The notes beneath the pieces are model-generated. The model made no database searches. It had not been told where the DNA came from and saw nothing but the letters and a program-made list of their open reading frames with translations. From positions 124,001 to 188,000 of the forward strand of contig CAVSDD010000008.1 of NCBI GenBank assembly GCA_963726795.1: DNA of 64,000 bases, given 5' to 3'. Both the position numbers and the translations under genes were made by a program. The DNA is from Hyphomicrobium_A sp963726795 (GTDB lineage Bacteria; Pseudomonadota; Alphaproteobacteria; Rhizobiales; Hyphomicrobiaceae). Below, in pieces: positions 56,364-64,000 of this stretch (positions within the stretch are counted from its first letter, which is position 1; every line of letters starts with the position of its first letter).

Positions 56364-56680
56364 GCGTTTTGCACAATTCCCTTGGCTATGCGGATTTATG
56401 GCCCGTCGGGCCCTAAATCCGTGATCGAAGGCGGCTCGAGCCTAACCTTAAGCCTTGAACGAATAGATGCAGAGACTTGCGCTTCGCCTCTTGCTCACTG
56501 TGCCAACCTGGCCACAATATGTCCACCCGGGGAGCAGAGGGTTGCAGGCCTCGCGCAGAACTTTTCAGCATCTGAAGCGGCGGCGGTTCATCTTCCGTTT
56601 ACCATAGTCCCAGCACAGTCAATTCCGCTCCATGCGATGAGCAAGGCCCCGGAATCGACCAGCCGTAGAGTAAGCGAGTA
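56364..56680. other. Intergenic region between copy 1 amidohydrolase and cpdR
   Basis: This 317-base divergent region must hold both promoters. It contains the long palindrome at 56391-56421 and a half CtrA-like TTAAGCC at about 56448, but no full TTAA-N7-TTAA box was found. No coding frame is supported. Confidence 0.5.
56391..56421. repeat. 31-bp near-perfect palindrome
   Basis: CGGATTTA and TAAATCCG form the outer arms and GGCCC/GGGCC the inner arms, around GTC with one T/C mismatch. It lies 28 bases upstream of the amidohydrolase start on the minus strand. A dimeric regulator site or a transcript hairpin is possible. Confidence 0.65.
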
Positions 56681-57067
56681 ATGACCGCAAAGCCCTCCCG
56701 CATCACCATCACTCGCATCCTGCTGGCGGAGGACGACAAGTCGATGCGCGGCTTCCTCGTCCGCGCGCTCAAGAAGGCAGGCTACGAGGTCATCGACTTT
56801 GCCAACGGCGAGGAAGCCTTCGAGCGCCTCAAGACGGAGCCGTTCACGCTGCTTTTGACCGACATTGTGATGCCGAAAATGGACGGCATTGAGCTAGCGC
56901 GGCGCGCCAGTGAGCTCGACCCCGACCTCAAGATCATGTTCATCACCGGCTTTGCGGCCGTCATCCTCAATAACGACATTGCCGCACCCAAGGACGCACG
57001 GGTGCTGTCAAAGCCGTTCCACCTCAAGGATCTCGTGCGCGAGGTCGACCGCCTTCTGGCGGCGTGA
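56681..57067 (+). CDS. cpdR: Single-domain response regulator CpdR
   Basis: A 128-residue receiver domain without an output domain. ILLAEDDKSMRGFLVRALKK, the phospho-Asp61 in LLTDIVMPKMDGIELARRA, FITGFAAV and VLSKPFHLKDLVREVDRLLA match CpdR closely. In Caulobacter, unphosphorylated CpdR primes ClpXP to destroy cell-cycle substrates and the CckA-ChpT pathway controls it. About ten residues precede the usual start. Gene symbol from strong sequence resemblance; function by analogy. Confidence 0.93.
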   Translation: MTAKPSRITITRILLAEDDKSMRGFLVRALKKAGYEVIDFANGEEAFERLKTEPFTLLLTDIVMPKMDGIELARRASELDPDLKIMFITGFAAVILNNDIAAPKDARVLSKPFHLKDLVREVDRLLAA

Positions 57068-57161
57068 GGCGGGAACGCCCTTTCTTGCAGCTACCAGGGC
57101 AATTAGCTGGCAACTAAGGGTTGACCGCGGCGGCGCCTACCGCATAGAACCACGCCCTCTG

Positions 57162-57236
<75 letters not shown>

Positions 57237-57255
57237 TTCTTGATCGGTGCTGAAG

Positions 57256-57381
57256 ATGAAAGTCCGGAATTCCTTGAAGTCGCTCCGCGCGCGCCATCGC
57301 GCCAACCGCCTCGTGCGGCGCAGAGGGCGTCTCTACATCATCAACAAAGTGCAGAAGCGCTTCAAAGCGCGCCAGGGCTAG
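57256..57381 (+). CDS. rpmJ: 50S ribosomal protein L36
   Basis: A 41-residue basic protein, MKVRNSLKSLRARHRANRLV then RRRGRLYIINKVQKRFKARQ G. It is the Cys-less, zinc-independent form of L36 usual in alphaproteobacteria. It starts 19 bases after tRNA-Val and has a weak upstream purine site. It is too short for many gene callers. Confidence 0.95.
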   Translation: MKVRNSLKSLRARHRANRLVRRRGRLYIINKVQKRFKARQG

Positions 57382-57442
57382 CCGCTTGGCTCGTTGCGCG
57401 GCCGCCTTTGACGCTGCCGCGCCCGCATCCTATCTCTTTGGT

Positions 57443-58222
57443 ATGCGCTCAAGCCTCTTATCGTTGGCCCTCGCCGCCGCTCTGGTGCTCGGCTGCGTCG
57501 GCATTGAACCCGGGCTCGCCCAGGACCCCGGTGCGCTGGATCCCGACGTGGCGGACCCTAGCGGGCCGCTGCCGCCCCTCAGCGAGCAACCCCCGGCCGA
57601 GCCGCCGGCTCCCAGGTCGCTGGTCCCCGAGCAGGCGCTGCCCGACGCACCGGATCTGCCCCCGGCCCTTCCCAAGACCTTACAGGCCAATCCCCAAACC
57701 GCTCCCAAGGCCGCGCCTGCTCCCAAACCTCCGCAGGACCGGGAGACGATGCTGTCGGAGCTCTACGCGCACTTGGCCCAGGCGCAGGATGCCGAGCAGG
57801 CCGCGCCGATCGCCAAGACCATCGAAGGTCTCTGGGCCTTCAACGATAGCCCGACGATCTCACTATTGATGGCGCGCGCCGCCAAGGCGATCACCGACCA
57901 GAACCCGGCGCTGGCACTGAAGCTTCTCGACGCCGTGGTCGAGCTGAGCCCCGATTACGCTGAAGGGTGGAGCCGGCGCGCGTTCGTCTATTATATGCAG
58001 AGCGATACCGAGCATGCAGCCGGCGACCTGCGCCGCGCTCTCGCGCTCGATCCTAATCACTACAAATCGCTCGAGGGGTTAGCCCACATCCTGCGCGACA
58101 GCGGCCAGAAGAAGAGCGCGCTCGGTGCCTACCAGCAGCTCCTGCGCATCTATCCGTTCCTGCCCGGAGCCAAGGACGCCGCGAAGGATTTGTCTCTCGA
58201 GGTCGAAGGCCAAGGCATTTAA
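57443..58222 (+). CDS. Secreted or periplasmic TPR protein
   Basis: A 259-residue protein with a signal peptide (MRSSLLSLALAAALVLGCVG; the Cys at position 18 could also make it a lipoprotein). A Pro-rich stretch (about 28-98) is followed by TPR units. Repeats are visible as ALALKLLDAVVELSPDYAEG, YMQSDTEHAAGDLRRALALD and DSGQKKSALGAYQQLLRIYP. Such proteins act as scaffolds. The ATG at 57443 is chosen because the signal peptide begins there. Specific partners are unknown. Confidence 0.8.
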   Translation: MRSSLLSLALAAALVLGCVGIEPGLAQDPGALDPDVADPSGPLPPLSEQPPAEPPAPRSLVPEQALPDAPDLPPALPKTLQANPQTAPKAAPAPKPPQDRETMLSELYAHLAQAQDAEQAAPIAKTIEGLWAFNDSPTISLLMARAAKAITDQNPALALKLLDAVVELSPDYAEGWSRRAFVYYMQSDTEHAAGDLRRALALDPNHYKSLEGLAHILRDSGQKKSALGAYQQLLRIYPFLPGAKDAAKDLSLEVEGQGI

Positions 58223-58250
58223 CGGCCGCGTCATCTAGCGCAGTATCGCG

Positions 58251-59697
58251 CTACGGGTCCTCGGCGATGGGCGCGCCGTTCTCATCCACAAAGGCGATGC
58301 GGATCATGTTGGTGGCGCCGGGTGAGCCGAGCGGCACGCCCGCCGTGATCAGGATACCGCCACGCGGCTTCACGACACCCTCATCGAACGCGATGCGGCA
58401 GGCCTTGATCACCATATCGGTCAGGTTTGCGGGGTCGCCGGTCAGCACCAACTCGATGCCCCATGCCAGTGACAGCCGCCGCGCCGTCGTCTCCACCGGC
58501 GTCAGCCCGATGATGGGCAGGCTTGGGCGCTCGCGGCTGACGCGCAGTGCCGTCGACCCGCTCGCGGTGTAGCAGACGATCGCCGATAGATTGACGGTGT
58601 CGGCGATGGCGCGGGCCGCCGCGGCGATTGCATCGGCGCCGGTCGGTTGCGGCGTCGTGCGCGTCGCATGCACGATCGCGTCGTAGCTGGGATCGCTTTC
58701 CACCTGGATCGCGATCCTGTCCATCATCTGGACGGCCTCGAGGGGAAACTGGCCGATCGCGGATTCAGCCGACAGCATGACCGCATCCGCCCCGTCGAAC
58801 ACGGCGGTTGCGACGTCGGAAACCTCCGCGCGAAGTCGGCGTGGCCGAGGTGATCATGCTTTCCAGCATCTGGGTGGCAACGACGACCGGCTTGCCGGCC
58901 GCGCGCGCTTTGCGCGTGATCTGTTTCTGGAACCCCGGGACGCGCTCTACGGGAATTTCGACGCCGAGGTCGCCGCGCGCGACCATCAACCCGTCAGAGG
59001 CGGCCACGATGGCGTCGAGATCGGCCACGGCGGAGGGCTTCTCGATCTTGGCGAGGATCGCGGCGCGGTCGCCGACCAGCCTGCGCGCGCCGTGGATGTC
59101 GCCGGCGCGCTGCAGGAACGACAGCGCGATCCAGTCGACGCCGAGCTTCAGCACGTAAGCCAGATCGGCCCGGTCCTTGGCTGTCAGCGGGCCGACGGGC
59201 AGCAGCGTATCGGGCAACGTGATGCCTTTGCGGCTGCCCAAAGCGCCGCCGACGAGCACCTCGGCGGCAATGGCGCTCTTCGTCTTCTCGAGCACGCGCA
59301 TGCGGATCTTGCCGTCATCGAGCAGCAGCATGTGGCCCGGCTCTGCGGCGGCGAAAATCTGGGGATGGGGCAGATGGACGCTCTCGCTCGTCCCAGGCTT
59401 CTCGTCCTGCTCGAAGCGGAACACCGAACCATCGTTGATGAAGGCGCGGCCGTTGGGAAAATCACCCACGCGAAACTTGGGACCCTGCAGGTCGGCGAGA
59501 ATACCGATCGGATGCCTGTGGCGCTTGCCGACCCAGCGGACGGAGTTCTGCAGCGCACGAGCCGTCTCGTGCGACGAGTGGCTCATGTTGATGCGGAACA
59601 CGTCGACGCCGGCTAAAAACAGGCGCTCGATCATCTCCGTGGCAGAGGAGGCCGGGCCCAAGGTCGCGACGACCTTTGCCCGTCGGTTACGTCTCAT
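58251..59697 (-). pseudogene. pyk: Pyruvate kinase, split by a one-base frameshift
   Basis: The final glycolytic enzyme, converting phosphoenolpyruvate and ADP to pyruvate and ATP; about 481 residues if repaired. The first frame covers MRRNRRAKVVATLGPASSAT, the active-site ARGDLGVEIP and VVVATQMLESMITSATPT. It then fails, and another frame continues with VFDGADAVMLSAESAIGQFP to the end. One extra A at 58833-58834 (plus strand) explains the break; removing it restores TRAEVSDVATAVFDGADAV. As read the enzyme would lose its C-terminal domain. The intact remainder suggests a recent event or a sequencing error. Its start overlaps the DUF1036 stop. Confidence 0.9.
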
Positions 59698-60164
59698 TTC
59701 TCGGTCGCCCCGTGACCCTCAGGATCGGTGAGGCGGATGGTCCACTCCTGCAACTCACCGGTGTCCACCTCGAAGAACCCGGTGCGCTTATAGCCGCGCT
59801 TCTGGCAATCCTGGACGCCGCGAATCGCAAACGATTTGTCAGCCGTGCACATGAAGTTCGTTCCCGCCCACTCGCCGCCGCGGTCGTAATCGAGGGCGTG
59901 AACATAGATGAAGCGGCTGGGGACCGCTCCTTTCAGCAAGGTCTCGCATGTCTGGGAGGCTATATTCCACCAGCCTTCCGTCGCCCAGCCATTTCCGTCG
60001 CGATAGCCGATCGCAACGCCGATACGGCTCGAGGTCGAATTGCACAGCTTGAGATCGGCGTGCGCGCTGGCACTCGTGAAGAAGAGCACCGGACCAAGCA
60101 GCCCCGCGGTGACCAGCAGGCGCCGCGTTTTCGGCCACACCCGAATGCTTGCCTGCGGCCTCAC
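59694..60164 (-). CDS. DUF1036 domain-containing secreted protein
   Basis: A 156-residue protein with a signal peptide (about 1-36, ASAHA). The DUF1036 domain has LKLCNSTSSRIGVAIGYRDG, WATEGWWNIASQTCETLL and MCTADKSFAIRGVQDCQKRG with four Cys for two possible disulfides. The start is GTG at 60164. It overlaps pyk by four bases (ATGA), a gene order conserved in this bacterial order although the two proteins work in different places. Function unknown. Confidence 0.87.
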   Translation of the reverse strand: MRPQASIRVWPKTRRLLVTAGLLGPVLFFTSASAHADLKLCNSTSSRIGVAIGYRDGNGWATEGWWNIASQTCETLLKGAVPSRFIYVHALDYDRGGEWAGTNFMCTADKSFAIRGVQDCQKRGYKRTGFFEVDTGELQEWTIRLTDPEGHGATEK

Positions 60165-60479
60165 GACGTCAGCTCCAAATCTCGCCGTTCATGCGGTGCG
60201 CTCGCGCCGGCCGCAGCCGGTCCTCGCCGGATGCCCAATAAGGAGGCAAGATTTGCGTTGTTTCCAAGGAAGGGGGCGGCATGGGGGTGGCCTTCGGCGC
60301 TGATTTTGGCAGTGACATTAACCCGCGTGGATCGACGGACCGTGAACCCGTACTGCGTTAATCAACCGTTTCTCTATGGGGGCTTTCACGGGATATCTGG
60401 ACCGCCTTGCGCCTGCGCGTGGTTTGCGCAATAGCGGTTCCCCCGTCAAGCGCCGGTCCTGGGTGTGGTCATCACGGAC

Positions 60480-61376
60480 ATGCACAGCTATATTTACGCT
60501 ATGCCAGATGCCGCCACGTGCGCGTCTCCCCCCGTCGCACCAAAGTCCACCGACAGCTACGAGATATTGGCCGGCCGCAGCGACCTCGGGCTGCTACTGA
60601 TCTGCGATCACGCGGTCAATGCGATCCCGCCGGCCTACGGCACTTTGGGGCTGCCAGCCAACGAGCTTTCGCGCCACATCGCTTACGATATCGGCGCCTA
60701 CGGCGTTACGCGTCAGCTGGCGCGGTCGCTCGGCGCGCCTGCCATCTCCACGCGCTTTTCGCGGCTGCTGATCGACGTCAATCGAGGCCTCGATGACCCC
60801 ACGCTCATCATGCGGCTATCCGACGGCGCCGTAATCCCCGCCAACCGGCACATCGACGAAGCCGAGCGCGACCGGCGCGTCGGCACCTACTATGAGCCCT
60901 ATCATCAGGCGATCGATTCCCTGCTGGAGCAGTGCACGGCCGCCGGCGTTCCACCGGTGCTCCTCTCGATTCATAGCTTTACGGATCGCTGGAAGGGCGA
61001 GCCAAGGCCCTGGCACGCGGCGGTCCTGTGGGACCGCGATCACCGCTTCGCGCTGCCGCTTTTAGACGCGCTACGGGCCGAAACGGGGGTGGTTGTTGGC
61101 GAGAACGAGCCCTACGACGGCAAGCTCGCGGGTGACTGCATGTGGCAGCACGGCACGCGCCGCGGTCTTGCGCATGCGATCCTCGAGGTGCGCCAGGATC
61201 TGATTGCCACCGAAGCGGGCCAAGCTGCCTGGGCTGAGCGAATCAGCACCGCGGTGAGCGCGGTGTTTGCCAGGCCGGAGCTGCGCGACCAGCTGCATAG
61301 TGTGCAGTACTTCGGCTCGCACACGGACGACGCCGGTACGCCGCCGTTCACGGGATCGGCCACCCGCGGCGCCTGA
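60480..61376 (+). CDS. N-formylglutamate amidohydrolase family protein (copy 2)
   Basis: A 298-residue protein of the same family as the gene at 55464 but from a different branch. Motifs are LLLICDHAVNAIPPAYGTLG, HIAYDIGAYGVTRQLA, LIDVNRGLDDPTL, VLLSIHSFTDRWKG and VGENEPYDG followed by ILEVRQDLI. The likely metal-site residues are the His of CDHA, the Glu of ENEPY and the His of IHSF. The start is uncertain (60465, 60480 or 60501); none has a clear ribosome binding site. It lies upstream of gapR and downstream of the divergent DUF1036-pyk pair. Confidence 0.82.
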   Translation: MHSYIYAMPDAATCASPPVAPKSTDSYEILAGRSDLGLLLICDHAVNAIPPAYGTLGLPANELSRHIAYDIGAYGVTRQLARSLGAPAISTRFSRLLIDVNRGLDDPTLIMRLSDGAVIPANRHIDEAERDRRVGTYYEPYHQAIDSLLEQCTAAGVPPVLLSIHSFTDRWKGEPRPWHAAVLWDRDHRFALPLLDALRAETGVVVGENEPYDGKLAGDCMWQHGTRRGLAHAILEVRQDLIATEAGQAAWAERISTAVSAVFARPELRDQLHSVQYFGSHTDDAGTPPFTGSATRGA

Positions 61377-61491
61377 ACTGCGCTGACGACCGCCAAGAAT
61401 TCCTCTGGATCGCGCTGTTCCCCGCCTTGAAGCCGCTTATCGGCGCCGCTAGCGTCGATTGCAGCTCCACCACAACGAGGGGGATGAGGGA

Positions 61492-61770
61492 ATGACGACG
61501 CTACAGGCATCGGCGCAGAAGCAACTGCGTCAGCTCGTCGAGCAGATCGAGCGTCTCGAGGAAGAGAAGAAGGCACTCGCCGGCGACATTCGCGACAAGT
61601 ATCTCGAGGCGAAGGCGGTGGGATTCGACGTCAAGGTCATGCGTCAGGTCGTGCGCCTGCGCAAGAAGAGCGCGACCGAGCGCAACGAGGAAGACGCGAT
61701 GCTCGAAATCTACCTGCACGCGCTGGGCATGCTGGACGAGGCACCAGCTTCCATGATCGCCGCGGAGTAG
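61492..61770 (+). CDS. gapR: GapR family (DUF2312) nucleoid-associated protein
   Basis: A 92-residue coiled-coil protein. The coiled coil LRQLVEQIERLEEEKKALAG and the downstream VGFDVKVMRQVVRLRKKSAT and EEDAMLEIYLHALGML are the GapR pattern. In Caulobacter, GapR clamps over-twisted AT-rich DNA ahead of replication and transcription. The ATG at 61492 follows GAGGGA and the core follows directly. Function is by family. Confidence 0.9.
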   Translation: MTTLQASAQKQLRQLVEQIERLEEEKKALAGDIRDKYLEAKAVGFDVKVMRQVVRLRKKSATERNEEDAMLEIYLHALGMLDEAPASMIAAE

Positions 61771-62034
61771 ATAGCGAGGCCTTGTGATCGCGTTGCGAGC
61801 GACCTGCTGTGATGTGTGGTGTCACGAAGGAGTAGAGCGCCCCGGCCAGATTCGGCGCTCCGCCGAGGCGCCCAGCGGCAGAAACAGACGTTGGTCCGCC
61901 CCGCCGATCAAAATGGCAACCTGCGCAACTCCACGCGCCGCCTGGTTGCCGAAACAGCTTCTCAGCAACCGGTGTAGACGTCTGCTTGCATAAGTTCTAA
62001 TCGTATATTGTTGGCTTCGAGATTAGAGTTTCTT

Positions 62035-62994
62035 ATGCCGCCCCATGTCACGCTGAAGCAGCTACGCTATTTCGACGCGTTGGCGCGCGAGCAGCATTTT
62101 GGCCGCGCGGCGGAGTCGTGCGCCGTGACACAGCCGGCGCTGTCGATGCAGATCCACGAGCTGGAGCAGCAGCTGGGCCTCATCCTCGTGGAGCGGACTC
62201 GCGCGGGCGTGCTGCTATCGGACCGGGGACGCGAGGTCGCCGCGCGCGCAGCACGCATTCTCAACGACGTACGCGAGATGGTCGAGTTCGCGCAACACGC
62301 CGACGATCTGTTGTCGGGCTCGTTGCGGCTGGGCGTCATCCCCTCGATTGCGCCTTACATGCTGCCGCCGCTCTTGCCGCTGCTGCGCGAGGGCTATTCC
62401 ACCCTCGAGCTGCACGTGCGCGAGACGCAGACGATGCCGCTCACCGAGGAGCTGATCGAGGGCAAGCTCGACGTGCTGCTCCTTGCGCTCCCCATTACGC
62501 ATTCCGAAATCGAAACGCTGGCGCTGTTCGACGATCGCTTCCTGCTGGCGCTGCCGATGGCGCGCCGGTTGAGCGCGCGGGTGCGCGCGACCAAGGATTT
62601 GATCGAGCACGAGCGGTTGCTTTTGCTGGAGGAAGGTCACTGCCTGCGCGACCAGGCGCTGACCTACTGCAATCTGCAGCAAGTCTCGGCGGTCAACACG
62701 TTCGGGGTCTCGAGCCTGTCGACGATCGTCGAAATGGTGGCGGCGGGCTACGGCATTACGCTGTTGCCGGAGATGTGCCTCAACGTCGAACTTCGCGCGC
62801 GCGAGATAGGTCTCACGCGTTTCGTCGAGCCCGAGCCGCATCGCACGATCGGGCTCGCATGGCGCGCAACGTCACCTCGCGCCGCCGACTACCGTGAGCT
62901 CGGCCGTCTGATCAAGCTTGCTTGGTCGAAGGGCTGCATTCCGCCCGGAGGCGGTAAAACGGCGCGCCCGAAACTCACCGCGCCGTCGTCCTGA
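62035..62994 (+). CDS. oxyR: LysR-type peroxide regulator OxyR
   Basis: A 319-residue transcription factor. The helix-turn-helix covers about 5-63 (HFGRAAESCAVTQPALSMQI). The redox centre is LLLEEGHCLRDQALTYCN with Cys203 and Cys212, the same nine-residue spacing as the sensing cysteines of E. coli OxyR. So it should sense hydrogen peroxide by disulfide formation. No catalase or peroxiredoxin gene is adjacent. The 264 bases upstream hold no clear second gene. Confidence 0.92.
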   Translation: MPPHVTLKQLRYFDALAREQHFGRAAESCAVTQPALSMQIHELEQQLGLILVERTRAGVLLSDRGREVAARAARILNDVREMVEFAQHADDLLSGSLRLGVIPSIAPYMLPPLLPLLREGYSTLELHVRETQTMPLTEELIEGKLDVLLLALPITHSEIETLALFDDRFLLALPMARRLSARVRATKDLIEHERLLLLEEGHCLRDQALTYCNLQQVSAVNTFGVSSLSTIVEMVAAGYGITLLPEMCLNVELRAREIGLTRFVEPEPHRTIGLAWRATSPRAADYRELGRLIKLAWSKGCIPPGGGKTARPKLTAPSS

Positions 62995-64000
62995 CGGGCC
63001 GCGACGCAAGGTCCGACGGTGCATCTTGCGCCGGATCGCTGTCCTCGCTGAGCACCGAAACGTCGACAGCTTCGCCGCGGAATTGCTGCGCCCACAGAAC
63101 CTCGGATACCTGCCTTCCAGGCCGCAGCCGCATAGGCAGCACGACCGGTGCGTCCTCGAGCAGATCGAGGGTGCGGGCAAGATTGGGGTGGGAGAGCTTG
63201 ACGAGTGCGGTGTCGTCCGCGGACTCAGATTGGGTCAGCATCGGACCGATCGGGAAGGGCCGGTAGGAAAGCTCTTCGGGATGATCCTCATCGAATTGCG
63301 GTGCGGGCGCCCAGCCGGCCTTGGCTGCCGGTGCGCCACTCGATGTCGGCACAACTTCACCGAGACTTGCAACTTGGGTGGGCTTCTCGGGCGCGAACTC
63401 CTGCGCTGCCTCGACCGGCTTTGAAGCTTGAGGCGATGGATCGAGCGAGGCGAGAGCCGAAAGGCGGGCGCGGTCTGCTGCCGGCGGTGACGGGTGCTCG
63501 GCCGCAGGCGTCGTGAGCGAGGCCAGCGTCACGAGCTTGTTCAGCTCCCCGCGCTCGGCTTCAGAGGGAGTTTTCACCTCACGCACGAGACGCGGTGTGC
63601 CGACGAGCTTGGGAAGGTTCTCATCGACTGCGACGACAACGCTGGATTCGGCCGGCCGGTTTGCCACCTGCGTTGCCGGCGTTTTTGCTTGCGGTGTGCC
63701 GAGCTCGGCTGCCGCGATCTCCGTCGGCGTCTTTATGCGGTTGCGAACGTCGAAGAACGCGGCGACCTGGGCCGCAAGCTCTTGGTAGCGCGAACGGGCG
63801 ACGCGCACGTCATCCTTCGTCAGTGAGCCGCCGCTGTCGGGCTTGTGCTGGGTCTCGCCGCTCGGGAACAGCAGCGCCAGCTCGTAGCGCGGCACGCGCG
63901 GCCAGGCACGGACGGGGCCCGAATCGACGTGCACGAAGGGAATTCCGGAAGTCGGGTAGTAGCCGACGCCGCCGCGCTCGCGGATGAGCGCCGAGTAGCG
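62975..64000 (-). CDS. M15_3 (DUF882) peptidase, partial; start lies beyond the window
   Basis: The frame is open to the window end, so the N-terminus is missing. The visible part (342 codons including the stop) begins within the peptidase domain: SALIRERGGVGYYPTSGIPF and VHVDSGPVRAWPRVP, matching the C-terminal metal-binding region of secreted DUF882 proteins. The remaining 300 residues form a long Ala/Thr/Pro-rich tail without known fold. This is a second family member after the gene at 7270. It converges with and slightly overlaps oxyR. Confidence 0.75.
   Translation of the reverse strand, partial: RYSALIRERGGVGYYPTSGIPFVHVDSGPVRAWPRVPRYELALLFPSGETQHKPDSGGSLTKDDVRVARSRYQELAAQVAAFFDVRNRIKTPTEIAAAELGTPQAKTPATQVANRPAESSVVVAVDENLPKLVGTPRLVREVKTPSEAERGELNKLVTLASLTTPAAEHPSPPAADRARLSALASLDPSPQASKPVEAAQEFAPEKPTQVASLGEVVPTSSGAPAAKAGWAPAPQFDEDHPEELSYRPFPIGPMLTQSESADDTALVKLSHPNLARTLDLLEDAPVVLPMRLRPGRQVSEVLWAQQFRGEAVDVSVLSEDSDPAQDAPSDLASRPVRTTAR

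Noticed and set aside
56440..56465. Possible CtrA site upstream of cpdR
   Set aside because: Only one TTAA half is present; the full TTAA-N7-TTAA arrangement is not found.

Overview
The window is a high-GC alphaproteobacterial chromosome segment, most likely from the order Hyphomicrobiales (Rhizobiales). The evidence is the gene content: a CpdR-type response regulator beside an N-formylglutamate amidohydrolase, a GapR/DUF2312 protein, pyruvate kinase overlapping a DUF1036 gene, a BA14K-like protein, L36 of the Cys-less type, cspA-infA adjacency, PHA depolymerase, and a ROSE-type leader on an hsp20 gene. An orphan PqqA-like peptide, a cupredoxin and a class I cytochrome c would suit a methylotroph or aerobic oxidiser, but no genus can be fixed from this sequence. 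There are no rRNA genes, insertion sequences, prophage or CRISPR arrays.

Layout. 0-12 kb: type II NADH dehydrogenase, MltB-like transglycosylase, small secreted proteins, lepA, a secreted M15-type peptidase, cspA-infA, secreted nuclease, diguanylate cyclase, HdeD-like membrane protein. 12-19.7 kb: pirin, MFS transporter, PilZ-PAS-PAS-GGDEF protein, a large secreted protein with a possible papain-like Cys/His core, flavin reductase. 19.7-27.8 kb: potassium system kdpFABC-kdpDE preceded by a 27-codon ORF; kdpE carries a one-base frameshift. 27.8-33.1 kb: a second two-component system, a periplasmic ClpP-like protein and a divergent alpha/beta hydrolase whose N-terminus is split over three frames. 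33.2-39.5 kb: tRNA-Arg, polA, a Phd/PIN toxin-antitoxin pair with a perfect operator palindrome, a PqqA-like peptide gene, cytochrome c, PHA depolymerase. 39.5-46.7 kb: AsmA protein, speD with an unusual leader, a DUF459 SGNH hydrolase, cupredoxin, gltD. 46.7-55.5 kb: gltB, hsp20 with a sigma32-like promoter and ROSE-like leader, an alpha/beta hydrolase, hisN-like phosphatase, then two tandem intergenic small RNA genes. 55.5-64 kb: N-formylglutamate amidohydrolase, cpdR, tRNA-Val, rpmJ, a TPR protein, pyk (frameshifted), DUF1036 protein, a second N-formylglutamate amidohydrolase, gapR, oxyR, and an M15-type peptidase cut by the window end.

The most novel signals are in non-coding DNA and very short genes. 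The tandem small RNAs at about 55.07-55.36 kb share a CU-rich anti-Shine-Dalgarno segment and a terminator, while their 5' hairpins differ in sequence but keep their pairing. The orphan pqqA lies with no pqqBCDE in the window. The speD leader has a 10-nt element exactly complementary to its own ribosome binding and start region, with a small upstream ORF starting inside that element. Four apparent single-base insertions (one in kdpE, one in pyk, two in one hydrolase) suggest either sequencing indels or recent decay and should be checked first.
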